Assembly (NCBI GenBank): GCA_014377845.1
Contig: JACMOV010000150.1
Location: forward strand, 18,035 to 82,034
Reading direction: 5' to 3'
DNA length: 64,000 bases
DNA from: Herminiimonas sp.
Lineage (GTDB): Bacteria > Pseudomonadota > Gammaproteobacteria > Burkholderiales > Burkholderiaceae_D
The notes under the pieces were generated by a model that saw nothing but the letters and a program-made list of their open reading frames with translations, searched no databases and was not told the origin of the DNA. The translations under genes and the position numbers were made by a program. Within the stretch, counting starts at the first letter, position 1. Each line of letters starts with the position of its first letter. Below are positions 16,378 to 27,785 of this stretch, piece after piece.

Positions 16378-17187
16378 TCAATCGATCGCCGCCATGCGCA
16401 GTTCATCATTGTGATGCCGCTGCTGCTCTTCCATGACCAGTTGCCCGAGCTCGCGCTTCAAGGCATTGAAGTCGCTCGACGACGGATCGCGCAGGCGCGG
16501 CAGTTCGACGATGATGTCGCGCTTGACGGTGCCGGGCCGATACGTCATGACGACGATCCGGTCGGCCAGGTAGATCGCTTCCTCGATGCTGTGCGTGACG
16601 AAGAGGATGGTCTTCTTCAGCTCCGACCAGATGCGCAGCAGCTCGTCCTGCAGGTTGCGCCGGGTCAGGGCATCCAGCGCGCCGAACGGCTCGTCCATCA
16701 GCAGGATCGGTGAATCCAGCGCCAGCACGCGGGCGATCGCCACCCGCTGCCGCATGCCGCCGGACAGGTCTTTCGGAAACCGGCTGCGGAAATCGGTCAG
16801 GCCGAGTGTGCCCAGCAGCGACGCCACCCGCTGCGCGATTTGGGCCTTCGGCATGTTCTTGATCTCGAGACCGAAGCCGATGTTCTGTTCGACCGTCATC
16901 CACGGGAAAAGCGCATATTCCTGGAATACCATGCCGCGGTCCGGGCCGGGTGCAGTCACCACCTTGCCATCGGTAGTGATGGTGCCGGAGGTCGGCAGGG
17001 AAAACCCGGCAACTGCGTTGAGCAGCGTCGACTTGCCGCAACCGGACGGCCCGAGCAGGCAGACGAACTGTCCCTCCGGTATCTCCAGGTTGATGTCCTT
17101 CAAGGCCACGACTTCCTTCTCGCCGGTAGCAAAGACCTTGTTGACGCCGGTGATACGAATCTGCGAATCGCTGGTTTGGGTCGTCAA
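16378..17187 (-). CDS. Sulfonate/nitrate/taurine-type ABC importer, ATP-binding protein
   Basis: This is the cytosolic ATPase of a SsuB/TauB-type uptake system. It has Walker A GPSGCGKST, Q-loop VFQEYALFPW, signature LSGGMRQR, Walker B ILLMDEPFGALDA, and the switch His in VTHSIEEA. I place the start at TTG 17187 because GGAG lies 7 bases upstream and it follows the permease stop by one base. A GTG at 17205 overlapping the permease by 17 bases is the alternative (275 residues). The substrate cannot be read from the sequence. Confidence 0.88.
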   Translation of the reverse strand: MTTQTSDSQIRITGVNKVFATGEKEVVALKDINLEIPEGQFVCLLGPSGCGKSTLLNAVAGFSLPTSGTITTDGKVVTAPGPDRGMVFQEYALFPWMTVEQNIGFGLEIKNMPKAQIAQRVASLLGTLGLTDFRSRFPKDLSGGMRQRVAIARVLALDSPILLMDEPFGALDALTRRNLQDELLRIWSELKKTILFVTHSIEEAIYLADRIVVMTYRPGTVKRDIIVELPRLRDPSSSDFNALKRELGQLVMEEQQRHHNDELRMAAID

Positions 17188-17188
17188 G

Positions 17189-18004
17189 TCAGTTCTCCAG
17201 GCCACGGTGCCAGCGCAGCAAATGATTGTTCAGGCGGGTGACGGCGAGGTCGATCGCCAGCCCGAGCAGGCCGATGCTGATCATGCCGGCGATGATCTTG
17301 TCGGACCAAAAGTATTCGCGCGCCTCGAGGATGCGGAACCCGAGACCGTTGTTGACCGCGATCATTTCCGAGACGATGACGACGATGAAGGCGGTACCGA
17401 TGCCGATCCGCACGCCCGAGAGGATGTACGGCACGGCGGCCGGCAGCATGACCCGCATGAACATGGTGCGCTGGCTGGCGCCGAGGTTACGTGCGGCGCG
17501 CAGGTAGATGCCGTCGACATGGCGCACCCCGGCGATGGTGTTGATCAGCACCGGGAAGAACGCGCCGATGGCGATCAGGAAGATGGCCGGCGGATTGCCG
17601 AGACCGAACCACAGGATCGACAGCGGAATATAGGCAATCGGCGGAATCGGCCGCAGGACCTGGACCAGCGGATTCATCCAGGCATAGACGCGCTGGCTGG
17701 AGCCCATCGACAGGCCGAGCGGCAGGGCCAGCCCGGCGCCCACCACGAAGCCGGTCACGACCCGGTACATGCTGCCCATGGTGTCGCGGATCAGTTCCCC
17801 CGAGACCAGCCACATCAGCCAGTTGCCGCCGCCGTAGGGCTCGGTCGGCGACAGGTACTCGAACCACTTGCGCACCACCGCCAGCGGCGATGGCAGCACC
17901 AGCGGATTGACCCAGCCCATCGATGAACACAACTGCCAGACGAGAATCGCGACGACCGGGACGATCAGCCCGGTCGACATCTCGCGCCACTTCATTTTTG
18001 CCAT
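17189..18004 (-). CDS. Sulfonate/nitrate/taurine-type ABC importer, permease
   Basis: This 271-residue inner-membrane permease of the SsuC/TauC type has about six helices. The binding-protein-dependent transport motif EAA-like segment is AARNLGASQRTMFMRVMLPAAVPYI (about residues 168-192), which contacts the ATPase. It lies in one operon with the ATPase and the binding protein (30 bp gap upstream). Confidence 0.9.
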   Translation of the reverse strand: MAKMKWREMSTGLIVPVVAILVWQLCSSMGWVNPLVLPSPLAVVRKWFEYLSPTEPYGGGNWLMWLVSGELIRDTMGSMYRVVTGFVVGAGLALPLGLSMGSSQRVYAWMNPLVQVLRPIPPIAYIPLSILWFGLGNPPAIFLIAIGAFFPVLINTIAGVRHVDGIYLRAARNLGASQRTMFMRVMLPAAVPYILSGVRIGIGTAFIVVIVSEMIAVNNGLGFRILEAREYFWSDKIIAGMISIGLLGLAIDLAVTRLNNHLLRWHRGLEN

Positions 18005-18034
18005 CCCGTGCTCCTCAGTGCGTCGGTGCCGCGA

Positions 18035-19018
18035 TTATTTGACGTTCAGGCTTTTCTTGGCGGCCTCGAGCAGATCGGTCTTGACCCAGTCCTTCGCCAC
18101 CGGCGGCTTGGCCATCTTGCCGGTGCCGTACTTGGCCATGACGTCGGTGGTGACCTGGATGTGTTCCGGCGTGATGTCGTAGGAATACGGCGAGTTGCCG
18201 ATCGCATCGTTGAAGTCTTCCTTGCTGATCTGGCCCTTGAAGATGGTCTGGGTCACATATTTTTCAGCCGCGCCCTTGGTTTCGATGAAGGTGCGGGTCG
18301 CCTCGACGAAGCAACGCATGAACTTCTCCGCCAGGGGCCGCTGCTCCTTGTAGAACTTCTCGGTCATGACCAGGGTCCGGATCGGCTCGCCGATCGGGGT
18401 GTCGTATGGCTTCATCACCTCGACGCCGAAGCCCTTGTTGATCGCCTGCGAGGATTGCGGCTCGGTCTGCATGATCGCATCGAGATTCTTGCCCAGCAGC
18501 GCCTGGTTCAGGTCCGGATATGCCAGGTAGATGAGCTGCACGTCCTTGCCCGGAACGTCCGAAGACGTCACGCCGTTCTGCGCCAGCTCGGCGGCCAGCA
18601 GCACTTCCTGGATGCCGCCACGAGTCACGCCGACCTTCTTGCCCTTCAGGTCCTTGATCGACTTGATCCCGGCGTCGGGACGCGCGACCAGACGCGCACC
18701 ACCCCTGGCGAAACCGGCGACGACGTAGATCGGCGTGCCGTTGGCGCGACCGGAAATCGCCGCTTCGGAGGCGGTGGCGCCGACATCGAGCTCGCCGGCG
18801 ATGATGCCCTGCATGACATCGAGACCCTTGGCGAAGGTTTTTTCCTCGACCTTGATGCCGCACTTCGGGGCGATTTCCTTGATATAGGAGACGGCGCCGA
18901 AATGCGCCAGCTTCAGGTTACCCAGCCGGATCACGTCGTCGGCTTGCGCGGCGCTGGAGAAGGCCAGCAGGGAAGTGACCGCCAATGCGATCAGACGGCG
19001 GGAAGGTGCGTGTTTCAT
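18035..19018 (-). CDS. Sulfonate/nitrate/taurine-type ABC importer, periplasmic binding protein
   Basis: This 327-residue secreted binding protein has a Sec signal peptide (KHAPSRRLIALAVTSLLAF, cleavage after SSAAQA) and a NMT1/SsuA-like periplasmic binding fold. The start ATG at 19018 has AGGAG five bases upstream; a frame extending to 19147 is not used. Motifs such as GITRGG-like GVTRGGIQE and the repeated ligand-lobe pattern fit the family, but the ligand (sulfonate, nitrate, pyrimidine or other) is open. No sulfonatase or monooxygenase gene is nearby to settle it. Confidence 0.87.
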   Translation of the reverse strand: MKHAPSRRLIALAVTSLLAFSSAAQADDVIRLGNLKLAHFGAVSYIKEIAPKCGIKVEEKTFAKGLDVMQGIIAGELDVGATASEAAISGRANGTPIYVVAGFARGGARLVARPDAGIKSIKDLKGKKVGVTRGGIQEVLLAAELAQNGVTSSDVPGKDVQLIYLAYPDLNQALLGKNLDAIMQTEPQSSQAINKGFGVEVMKPYDTPIGEPIRTLVMTEKFYKEQRPLAEKFMRCFVEATRTFIETKGAAEKYVTQTIFKGQISKEDFNDAIGNSPYSYDITPEHIQVTTDVMAKYGTGKMAKPPVAKDWVKTDLLEAAKKSLNVK

Positions 19019-19326
19019 CGAGGTCTCCTGGAGTATGTGTGTTACGGGTGGCGTCGCGCACTGTGGTTGCAGCCGGCGAAAACATCGTATCGCATGCCAT
19101 TGGCAGCGATGGATCGCTACCGCAAACCTTCGTGCATCTGTTCGCAAAGCCCGGATCGCAATATACCTTGAACCTTGCCCGCGGCCTACCTGAATGCAGG
19201 GCCAGACCCATCGAAATCAGGCATCCATCGGTTAAAATACGGGTTATCCGCAATGCCGAATCCGCCTCGACGGTCGGTTCTTCCGCCCGGCGCAACACCC
19301 GCAATCGTTCCCCACTCCAGGATCTC
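19019..19326. other. Divergent promoter region, ABC importer / ffh (308 bp)
   Basis: It separates the importer operon (minus) from ffh (plus). Only the importer Shine-Dalgarno is clear; I cannot assign promoter boxes or an operator for either gene with confidence. Confidence 0.5.
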
Positions 19327-20691
19327 ATGCTCGACAATCTGACCCAGCGACTTGCCAAAGTCGTCAAGACCATGCGCGGCGAGGCACGCCTCACCGAAGC
19401 CAATACCGCGGAAATGCTGCGCGAAGTGCGGCTCGCCCTGCTTGAGGCCGACGTCGCCTTGCCGGCGGTGCGCGAATTCATCGGTCGCGTCAAGGAGCGC
19501 GCCCAGGGTGTCGACGTGATCGGCTCGCTCACGCCAGGCCAGGCGCTGGTCGGCGTGGTGCAGCGCGAACTGGCCGCCATCATGGGCGCGGACCTCGGTC
19601 CGGAAGCCTCGCAGCTGAGCTTCGCCACCCAGCCGCCAGCGGTGATCCTGATGGCCGGCCTGCAAGGCGCCGGCAAGACCACCACCGTCGGCAAGCTGGC
19701 CAAGTACCTGCGCGAGCAAAAGAAGAAGAAGGTGCTGACAGTCTCGGCCGACATCTACCGGCCGGCCGCAATCGGCCAGCTGGAGACGGTCACGAAGCAG
19801 GTCGGCGCCGACTTCTTCCCTTCCCTGCCGACCGACAAGCCGGTCGATATCGTGCTGGCCGCGCTCGACTACGCGAAAAAGCATTACCACGACGTGCTGA
19901 TCGTCGACACCGCTGGCCGGCTCGGCATCGACGAAGCCATGATGGCCGAGATCGCCGCCCTGCACGCCGCCCTGAAGCCGATCGAAACCCTGTTCGTGGT
20001 CGACGCCATGCTGGGCCAGGATGCGATCAACACCGCCAAGGCGTTCAACGACGCCCTGCCGCTGACCGGCATCGTGCTGACCAAGCTCGATGGCGACTCG
20101 CGCGGCGGTGCAGCCCTATCGGTTCGCCACATCACCGGCAAGCCGATCAAGTTTGCCGGCGTCGCCGAGAAGCTCGACGGCCTCGAAGCCTTCGATCCGC
20201 AGCGCATGGCTGACCGCATCCTCGGCATGGGCGACATCCTGGCGCTGGTCGAAGAAGCCCGCAAAGGGGTCGACATCGCCGCCGCGCAGGACCTCGCGCA
20301 GAAGATCAAGGGCGGCGGGAAATTCGACCTCAACGACTTCAAGGCGCAGATCTCGCAGATGAAGAAGATGGGCGGCATGGCCAGCCTGATGGACAAACTG
20401 CCGGCGCAGTTTCAGCAGGCCGCCTCTGGCGCCAACATGGGCATGGCCGACCAGCAGGTGCGCCGCATGGAGGGCATCATCAACTCGATGACGCCAGCCG
20501 AGCGCAGCAAACCCGAGCTGATCAAGGCGTCCCGCAAGCGCCGCATCGCCACCGGCGCCGGCGTCCAGGTGCAGGAAGTCAATCGTATGCTGGCGCAATT
20601 CGACCAGATGCAGTCGATGATGAAGAAGCTCAAGGGCGGCGGCCTGATGAAGATGATGCGCGGGATGAAGGGCATGATGCCGGGGATGTGA
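19327..20691 (+). CDS. ffh: Signal recognition particle protein
   Basis: Ffh with 4.5S RNA binds signal sequences on ribosomes and delivers them to FtsY. The 454-residue protein has the N domain, the GTPase domain (G1 GLQGAGKTTT, G3 DTAGRLGID, G4 TKLDGD) and the Met-rich M domain that ends in KMMRGMKGMMPGM. The ATG at 19327 gives the family N-terminus MLDNLTQRL; the frame is open further upstream but without homology. The 4.5S RNA gene is not in this window. Confidence 0.97.
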   Translation: MLDNLTQRLAKVVKTMRGEARLTEANTAEMLREVRLALLEADVALPAVREFIGRVKERAQGVDVIGSLTPGQALVGVVQRELAAIMGADLGPEASQLSFATQPPAVILMAGLQGAGKTTTVGKLAKYLREQKKKKVLTVSADIYRPAAIGQLETVTKQVGADFFPSLPTDKPVDIVLAALDYAKKHYHDVLIVDTAGRLGIDEAMMAEIAALHAALKPIETLFVVDAMLGQDAINTAKAFNDALPLTGIVLTKLDGDSRGGAALSVRHITGKPIKFAGVAEKLDGLEAFDPQRMADRILGMGDILALVEEARKGVDIAAAQDLAQKIKGGGKFDLNDFKAQISQMKKMGGMASLMDKLPAQFQQAASGANMGMADQQVRRMEGIINSMTPAERSKPELIKASRKRRIATGAGVQVQEVNRMLAQFDQMQSMMKKLKGGGLMKMMRGMKGMMPGM

Positions 20692-21013
20692 GGCGCGCTC
20701 TGCTCTGCTCTGCAGCGGTATTCTCATAGGAAGAAGGTCGTATTTCGAAGGACTACCGCGCCGCCGGCAGTGCGGTCGGATGGCCCGCTTTTCCGATCCA
20801 CGCAGTCGCAGCGCGCGGACCGATCGTTTGCCGGCCCGTCGATCGGGTCGCTGAATATCCCGATTCTCATAGGAGAAAACAGGATTTTCTGCGGCTGTGA
20901 AGAATGATGCATTTGGTGCAAAAAACACTTGCGTCCCTGGGAAAACCACACCACTATTGTCGGTGCGTGATATGGCGCAATTTCCCAACACTCTCTGTGA
21001 AGGAGGCGTAACG
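20692..21013. other. Intergenic region ffh / SWIB gene (322 bp)
   Basis: It holds two copies of ATTCTCATAGGA (20720-20731 and 20863-20874) 143 bp apart, of unknown meaning, and the strong GAAGGAGG Shine-Dalgarno of the SWIB gene. I see no RNA gene. Confidence 0.5.
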
Positions 21014-21493
21014 ATGGCAACAGCCAAAAAACCTGCAGCAGCCGTAAAAAAGCCCGCTGCAAAAAAACCGGCCGCGAAAGCTGCTCCGGCTAAAAAGGCC
21101 GCTCCGGCCAAAAAAGCCGCTGCTGCCAAACCAGCCGCAAAAAAGGTAGCAGCCAAGGCAGCGCCTGCAGCCAAAAAAGCCGCACCGGCTAAAAAAGCCG
21201 CACCGGCAGCAAAGAAAGTCGCAGTAAAATCGGCCACTCCGCGCAAACCCAACGCCGCCTTCATGAAAGCGATGACGCCATCTGCTGTCTTGGCTGCAGT
21301 CGTCGGCGCCGCTCCATTGCCACGCACGGAAGTGACGAAAAAAGTTTGGGAATACATCAAGAAGTTCAAGCTGCAGAACGAAGCCAACAAACGCATGATC
21401 GATGCAGATGAAAAACTGAAGGCTGTCTTTGGCGGCAAGAAGCAAGTGTCGATGTTCGAGATGACGAAACTGATCTCCGACCACTTGAAATAA
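21014..21493 (+). CDS. SWIB/MDM2 domain protein with H1-like basic tail
   Basis: The 159-residue protein joins an N-terminal Lys/Ala/Pro-rich tail (residues 1-75, KKPAAKKPAAKAAPAKK-like repeats) to a C-terminal SWIB/MDM2 domain (about 80-158: MKAMTPSAVLAAVVG... EVTKKVWEYIKKFKLQ... MFEMTKLISDHLK). SWIB domains in eukaryotes are chromatin-remodeller and p53-binding modules; in bacteria they occur in chlamydiae and some proteobacteria, where a chromatin-related role is suspected but unproven. The start at 21014 has GGAGG 8 bases upstream and gives the natural MATAKKPA N-terminus. A bidirectional terminator follows. Confidence 0.9.
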   Translation: MATAKKPAAAVKKPAAKKPAAKAAPAKKAAPAKKAAAAKPAAKKVAAKAAPAAKKAAPAKKAAPAAKKVAVKSATPRKPNAAFMKAMTPSAVLAAVVGAAPLPRTEVTKKVWEYIKKFKLQNEANKRMIDADEKLKAVFGGKKQVSMFEMTKLISDHLK

Positions 21494-21512
21494 TTCTTCC
21501 ACAGTGCCAAAC

Positions 21513-21541
21513 AAAAACGCCCGCAAATCGCGGGCGTTTTT
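21513..21541. terminator. Bidirectional rho-independent terminator
   Basis: ACGCCCGC (21517-21524) pairs with GCGGGCGT (21530-21537), extended by A-T pairs to 21513/21541, giving T-runs on both strands. It ends the SWIB gene on the plus strand and the proS-transglycosylase message on the minus strand. Confidence 0.93.
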
Positions 21542-21553
21542 GTATCTGTGTTT

Positions 21554-22183
21554 TCAGCTTTTGTATTCCCAGTTTTTCCAGGCGTGGAGCACCGCATTCG
21601 GATAGTCGTCCCGACCGCGGCTGCCGTTATAGCGGCCCAGCGCCAGGAACAGATCACCCCGCTCCATGTCGATGTACATGCGCAGGATCGAGCAACCATA
21701 ACGCAGGTTCGACTGCAGGTGAAACAGCTTGCTCGGTTCGCCATTGCCGATCACGCGCGTCCAGAACGGCATCACCTGCATCAAACCGCGCGCCCCGACC
21801 GGCGACAGGGCGTACTTCCGAAACGCCGACTCAACCTGGATCAAGCCCAGCACCATGCCGGGGTCAAGACCGGCACGGCGTGATTCGTACCAAACTGTCT
21901 TGAGGAACTCGGTACGGATCTGCACGTCCGGCAGCTTTTTCTTGAGCCGTTCGGACATCTCGCCGACCCAGTACAGGTATTTGATGCGTTCCTGGATGTC
22001 GGAAAAGCGTTGTACTGGCGGCCGGGCATCGGTGATGGAGCGCGCCAGCGCGATGCGTACCGAATCGGCCAGGGCTTCTTCTTTCTGGTTGCCAGCCAGC
22101 GCCAAGTCACTGAATGTGATCAGCGCAACGCACAGCAGCGCGAATGCGCCGGTACGCCGCCGCGAACCCGGCAAAAGGTTCAC
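21554..22183 (-). CDS. Lytic transglycosylase (SLT domain)
   Basis: This 209-residue secreted enzyme should cleave peptidoglycan glycan strands to 1,6-anhydro ends. It has a signal peptide ([15 protein letters not shown]) and an SLT domain with the catalytic Glu in [13 protein letters not shown], the [11 protein letters not shown] motif and the late ALGRYNGS motif. It starts with GTG at 22183, whose GTGA overlaps the proS stop, so it is translationally coupled to proS; this pairing is usual in betaproteobacteria. Confidence 0.9.
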   Translation of the reverse strand: MNLLPGSRRRTGAFALLCVALITFSDLALAGNQKEEALADSVRIALARSITDARPPVQRFSDIQERIKYLYWVGEMSERLKKKLPDVQIRTEFLKTVWYESRRAGLDPGMVLGLIQVESAFRKYALSPVGARGLMQVMPFWTRVIGNGEPSKLFHLQSNLRYGCSILRMYIDMERGDLFLALGRYNGSRGRDDYPNAVLHAWKNWEYKS

Positions 22184-23925
22184 GCCGCCAGTCGGCTCTG
22201 CACGAAGCCGACCATTTCGGCAATCGCCACGCCGGTGGCAGCCGCCTCGCGCCGGCCCTGGTATTCGAGCTTGCCTTCCTTGATGCTGCGTTCGCCAATG
22301 ACGACCCGGTGCGGCACGCCGATCAGTTCCCAGTCGGCGAACATGGCGCCGGGCCGCTCGCCGCGATCGTCGAGGATGACGTCGACGCCGGCCTGCTGCA
22401 ATGCGGCGTAGAGGCGGTCGGTTTCCGCCTTTACGGATTCGCTGCGGTCATAGCCCATCGGGCACAGCACCACTTCGAACGGCGCGATCGCGGTCGGCCA
22501 GACGATGCCTCGCTCGTCGAAATTCTGCTCGATCGCCGCCCCCAGGATACGTGTCACGCCGATGCCGTAGCAGCCCATCTGCAGCAATTGCGGCTTGCCG
22601 TTCTCGTCGAGATAAGTCGCCTTCATGTCTTCCGAATAACGGGTGCCAAGCTGAAATACATGACCGACCTCGATGCCACGCTGGATCGCCAGCACGCCCT
22701 GGCCATCCGGCGAAGGATCGCCGGCGACCACATTGCGCAGGTCGAAGACGGCCGGTTGCGGCAGGTCGCGCCCCCAGTTCACGCCCGTGTAGTGAAAATC
22801 GGCTTCATTGGCGCCGCAGACGAAGTCGGTCATCGCGGCGACGCTGCGATCGGCCACCACGTTGACCGGCTTGACGGTGCCGATCGGGCCCAGGTAGCCC
22901 GGCTTGGTGCCGAAGTATTCGACAATTTCGGCTTCGGTTGCGAAGCGGTAGTTCGCCAGGCCCGGTACTTTCGCAGCCTTGACTTCATTGAGGTCGTGGT
23001 CACCGCGCAGCAGCAGCAGCCAGACGGATTTCTCACCAGCGGCAGGCGCGCCGTCCTTGCCGGCTTCGGGCTCGACCGTCAGCACCAGCGACTTCACCGT
23101 CTGCGTCAGCGGCAGGCCGAGCAAGGCGGCGACATCGGCGCACGTCGACTTGCCGGGTGTCGGTGTCTTGGTCAGCGACTGCACGCCGGGCGCGCCGGCG
23201 GCCGGCGCCAGCGCTTCCGCGGCTTCCATGTTGGCAGCGTACTGCGAGGTCGGGCAAAAGACGATGCCATCCTCGCCAGTGTCGGCGAGGCCGTGGAACT
23301 CGTGCGAGCCGGACCCGCCGATGGCGCCGTTGTCGGCTGCCACGGGACGAAACTGCAGGCCGAAGCGGTTGAAGATGCGCACATAGGCGTCGTACATGAT
23401 CTGGTAGGACTGCTGAAGGCCAGCGACGTCGCGATCAAAGGAGTAGGCATCCTTCATCGTGAACTCGCGGCCGCGCATCAGGCCAAAGCGTGGCCGGCGC
23501 TCGTCACGGAACTTGGTCTGGACATGATAGAAGTTGACCGGCAGCTGGCGGTAGGAGCGCAGCTCGGTGCGGGCGATGTCGGTGATGACTTCTTCCGACG
23601 TCGGCTGGATGATGAAATCGCGCCCATGCCGATCCTTCACGCGCATCAGCTCGGCGCCGTATTTTTGCCAGCGGCCGGTCTCCTGCCAGAACTCGGCCGG
23701 CTGCACCACTGGCATCAGCAACTCGATCGCGCCGGCGCGATTCATCTCTTCGCGCACGATCGCCTCCACCTTGCGGATGACCCGCAGACCCATCGGCATG
23801 TACGTGTAAATACCCGAGCCGAGACGCTTGATCATCCCGGCCCGCATCATCAGTTTATGACTGACGATTTCGGCGTCGGAAGGGGCTTCCTTGAGGGTAG
23901 CAATAAAAAATCGTGAGGCGCGCAT
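22180..23925 (-). CDS. proS: Prolyl-tRNA synthetase
   Basis: ProS attaches proline to tRNA-Pro. The 581-residue protein is of the bacterial type, with class II motif 2 ([19 protein letters not shown]), motif 3 ([14 protein letters not shown]) and an inserted YbaK-like editing domain (about residues 240-385) that removes mischarged alanine. The C-terminal anticodon-binding domain ends in VQSRLAA. It is divergent from rppH. A tRNA-Pro gene lies 6 kb away. Confidence 0.97.
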   Translation of the reverse strand: MRASRFFIATLKEAPSDAEIVSHKLMMRAGMIKRLGSGIYTYMPMGLRVIRKVEAIVREEMNRAGAIELLMPVVQPAEFWQETGRWQKYGAELMRVKDRHGRDFIIQPTSEEVITDIARTELRSYRQLPVNFYHVQTKFRDERRPRFGLMRGREFTMKDAYSFDRDVAGLQQSYQIMYDAYVRIFNRFGLQFRPVAADNGAIGGSGSHEFHGLADTGEDGIVFCPTSQYAANMEAAEALAPAAGAPGVQSLTKTPTPGKSTCADVAALLGLPLTQTVKSLVLTVEPEAGKDGAPAAGEKSVWLLLLRGDHDLNEVKAAKVPGLANYRFATEAEIVEYFGTKPGYLGPIGTVKPVNVVADRSVAAMTDFVCGANEADFHYTGVNWGRDLPQPAVFDLRNVVAGDPSPDGQGVLAIQRGIEVGHVFQLGTRYSEDMKATYLDENGKPQLLQMGCYGIGVTRILGAAIEQNFDERGIVWPTAIAPFEVVLCPMGYDRSESVKAETDRLYAALQQAGVDVILDDRGERPGAMFADWELIGVPHRVVIGERSIKEGKLEYQGRREAAATGVAIAEMVGFVQSRLAA

Positions 23926-24120
23926 GCGTAAAGTTCTTTTTAAAAAGAGAGAGTTATAATCAACCCAATTTTAAAGGATTAGCTGGCCGATGCACCCTCT
24001 CTTCGCACATTTGATTCAATCGTCACTGCAGGCGCTCCGCTCGGCCCCAATGGATTACCGGGCTCTGGCATAGCGCGTCGACTCTGGGTGCATTAGCCGC
24101 AGAAAGTTTTGGGGTACAAC

Positions 24121-24714
24121 ATGCTGGACCGTGAAGGCTTTCGCCCGAACGTCGGCATCATCCTGCTCAACACGCAGAATGAAGTATGGTGGGGCAAACG
24201 GGTGCGCGAGCACTCGTGGCAATTCCCGCAAGGCGGCATCAAATTCGGTGAAACGCCGGAGCAGGCGATGTATCGCGAGCTCGAGGAAGAAGTCGGACTG
24301 CGCGCCGAACACGTGCGCGTCATCGGCCGCACCCGCGACTGGTTGCGCTACGAAGTACCCGATCGTTTCATCAAGCGTGAAATCCGCGGCCACTACCGTG
24401 GCCAGAAGCAGATCTGGTTCCTGCTGCGGATGGTCGGGCGCGATTGCGACGTCAACCTGCGCCTGACCGAACACCCGGAATTCGACGCCTGGCGCTGGCA
24501 TGAGTACTGGGTGCCGCTGGATGTCGTGATCGAATTCAAGCGTGATGTCTACTTGCGCGCCCTGCAGGAACTGTCGCGCTTCCTGACCCGTCCGGCGCCT
24601 GCATCGGGAGCGTTACGCCATCCGGCGCGCTTCGTGCGTCAGCCGCATACGCCACACGCCCACGACGAAATACCGCCGGCCGGTGTCATCGACCCTGCCC
24701 CAAAAAATGAATGA
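24121..24714 (+). CDS. rppH: RNA pyrophosphohydrolase (Nudix)
   Basis: RppH removes pyrophosphate from the 5' end of mRNA and so starts RNase E-dependent decay. The 197-residue protein begins with the family N-terminus [17 protein letters not shown] and has the Nudix box [17 protein letters not shown] followed by EEEVGL (about 39-61). The C-terminus past residue 155 is a Pro/His-rich extension. The ATG at 24121 is chosen over an upstream TTG (24109) on homology. A TATAAT at 23955-23960 could be its -10, but no convincing -35 was seen. Confidence 0.95.
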   Translation: MLDREGFRPNVGIILLNTQNEVWWGKRVREHSWQFPQGGIKFGETPEQAMYRELEEEVGLRAEHVRVIGRTRDWLRYEVPDRFIKREIRGHYRGQKQIWFLLRMVGRDCDVNLRLTEHPEFDAWRWHEYWVPLDVVIEFKRDVYLRALQELSRFLTRPAPASGALRHPARFVRQPHTPHAHDEIPPAGVIDPAPKNE

Positions 24715-24723
24715 AGGCTTTCG

Positions 24724-25329
24724 ATGACTTTTGAAATGCAGAATCCGGTTCTTGCCAGTTCGGCCGATCGCAGGATGCGGCTGCCGCGTGCCGGACGACG
24801 TGCGGTCACAGGCGCGGTCCTGCTGGCGCTGATGGCTGGCCTGACCGCCTGCGGCAGTACCGGGAGTCGCGCACCGGACCCGTTCGAAGACGACAACAAG
24901 ACCTGGCAGGAAATGGCATTGCAGCTTCCCGCACTGCCGCAGGACGCCAACTTGTTGCCGTTCGATGTCAGTGCGATTGCGACGCAGCGCTTTGCAATCG
25001 ATGCGAAATCCCTCAGCGTGGGCAAAGATGGCGTGGTCCGCTACACGCTGGTGAGCGTCAGTTCGTCAGGCGCGAAGAACGTCCGCTACGAAGGCATCCG
25101 CTGCGAATCGCGCGAACAGAAGATCTACGCGCTCGGCCATGCCGACGGCACCTGGTCGCAGGCCCGCAGCAGCGAATGGGAGCCGATCTTGTCCAACGGC
25201 GTGAACCGCCAGCAGGCAGCCCTCTCACGGGATTATTTTTGTGCCGGAAACAGCATCGCCGGCGATGCCGCCGAGATGCTGCGGCGGTTCCGGATGCGCC
25301 GCACATTGACCAACGACCTGATGAATTAA
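24724..25329 (+). CDS. CNP1-like family lipoprotein
   Basis: This 201-residue protein has a basic N-terminus, a hydrophobic stretch and a lipobox (LTACGS, Cys at about 44), so it should be a lipoprotein. The rest matches the CNP1-like family, named after a neisserial protein, whose function is unknown. Conserved cysteines (GIRCES and DYFCAGN) may form a disulfide. It follows rppH by 9 bp and is probably co-transcribed. M18 is a possible alternative start. Confidence 0.82.
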   Translation: MTFEMQNPVLASSADRRMRLPRAGRRAVTGAVLLALMAGLTACGSTGSRAPDPFEDDNKTWQEMALQLPALPQDANLLPFDVSAIATQRFAIDAKSLSVGKDGVVRYTLVSVSSSGAKNVRYEGIRCESREQKIYALGHADGTWSQARSSEWEPILSNGVNRQQAALSRDYFCAGNSIAGDAAEMLRRFRMRRTLTNDLMN

Positions 25330-25440
25330 CTGCGTCAATCAACACCCGGCTGGCGTCGTTGCATCGGCTTGCCGTAGCGCCGTGCTGTGTGTGCCAGCGC
25401 GCCTCGCCATTCTGGTTTCAAAAACCTGTTTCGAAATTGG

Positions 25441-26559
25441 CTACAGCAGTACCAGGTTATCGCGGTGTATCAGCTCCGGCTCTTCGACAAAACCCAGGAT
25501 CGACAGGATCTCGCTAGAAGGCCGGCGCAGGATGCGGCGCGCTTCGGAGCTGGTGTAGTTGGTGATGCCGCGTGCGATCGCAACGCCGCTCTCGCTCACG
25601 CAGGTGATGACCGCGCCACGGCCAAATTCACCGGCGACAGCGGTCACGCCGATCGGCAGCAGCGACTTTCCTTCAGCGGTCACCTTCTGCACCGCACCGG
25701 CATCCAGCACCACCCGACCAGCCGTCTGCAGGTGATCTGCCATCCATTGCTTGCGTGCGGTGAGCTGCGCCGTCTGCGCGGTCAGCATGGTGCCGATCGC
25801 CTCGCCCGCTGCCAGCCGCGTGAGCACCTCGTCTTCGCGGCCCCAAGCGATGATCGTGTGGGCGCCGGATGTCGCGGCGCGCTTGGCGGCAAGGATCTTG
25901 GTAAGCATGCCGCCACGGCCGATGGCGCTGCCGGCGCCGCCTGCCATGGCTTCCAGCGCCGGATCGCCGGCCCGCCCGACATGCACGAACTGTGCGTCGG
26001 GGTTGCTGCGGGGATCGGCGGAATACAGCCCCTTCTGATCCGTGAGGATGACCAGGGCATCGGCCTCGATCAGATTGGCCACCAGAGCGCCGAGCGTGTC
26101 GTTGTCGCCGAACTTGATCTCGTCCGTCACCACGGTGTCGTTCTCGTTGATGATCGGGACCACGCCCAGTCGCAGCAGCGTGAAAAGCGTCGAACGGGCG
26201 TTCAGGTAGCGCTCGCGGTCGGCCAGGTCGGCATGCGTGAGCAGCACCTGGGCCGTGCGCAGTGAATGCGCCGAAAAGCTGGTTTCATAGATCTGCGCCA
26301 GGCCCATCTGGCCGACCGCGGCACAGGCCTGCAATTCGTGGATGGCGGTCGGACGGCGCTCAAAGCCAAGGCGCTGCATGCCCTCGGCGATCGCGCCTGA
26401 ACTGACCAGCACCACTTCCTTGCCAAGACCACGCAAATCGGCGATCTGCGCCGCCCAGCGCGCGATCGCCGCATGATCGAGACCGCGGCCGTCATTGGTT
26501 ACCAGGGAAGAGCCGACCTTGACGATCAGGCGTATTGCTTTCTGAATCACGTCGTGCAT
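25441..26559 (-). CDS. proB: Glutamate 5-kinase
   Basis: ProB phosphorylates glutamate in the first step of proline synthesis and is feedback-inhibited by proline. The 372-residue protein has an amino acid kinase domain ([37 protein letters not shown]) and a C-terminal PUA domain (about 275-365, [13 protein letters not shown] onward). The start at 26559 gives the natural N-terminus. It is 25 bp after obgE, and the order rplU-rpmA-obgE-proB is standard for Burkholderiales. Confidence 0.96.
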   Translation of the reverse strand: MHDVIQKAIRLIVKVGSSLVTNDGRGLDHAAIARWAAQIADLRGLGKEVVLVSSGAIAEGMQRLGFERRPTAIHELQACAAVGQMGLAQIYETSFSAHSLRTAQVLLTHADLADRERYLNARSTLFTLLRLGVVPIINENDTVVTDEIKFGDNDTLGALVANLIEADALVILTDQKGLYSADPRSNPDAQFVHVGRAGDPALEAMAGGAGSAIGRGGMLTKILAAKRAATSGAHTIIAWGREDEVLTRLAAGEAIGTMLTAQTAQLTARKQWMADHLQTAGRVVLDAGAVQKVTAEGKSLLPIGVTAVAGEFGRGAVITCVSESGVAIARGITNYTSSEARRILRRPSSEILSILGFVEEPELIHRDNLVLL

Positions 26560-26584
26560 GAAGTCGCCCGAATTCGCTAGTGTG

Positions 26585-27740
<1,156 letters not shown>

Positions 27741-27785
27741 CGATCGAAGGCTTGCGCCTTGCCTCTGTTGCCGTGCGCGTCGAGC

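Noticed and set aside
22144-23916. Long plus-strand frame opposite proS
   Set aside because: Antisense shadow of a conserved gene with no domain or ribosome site.
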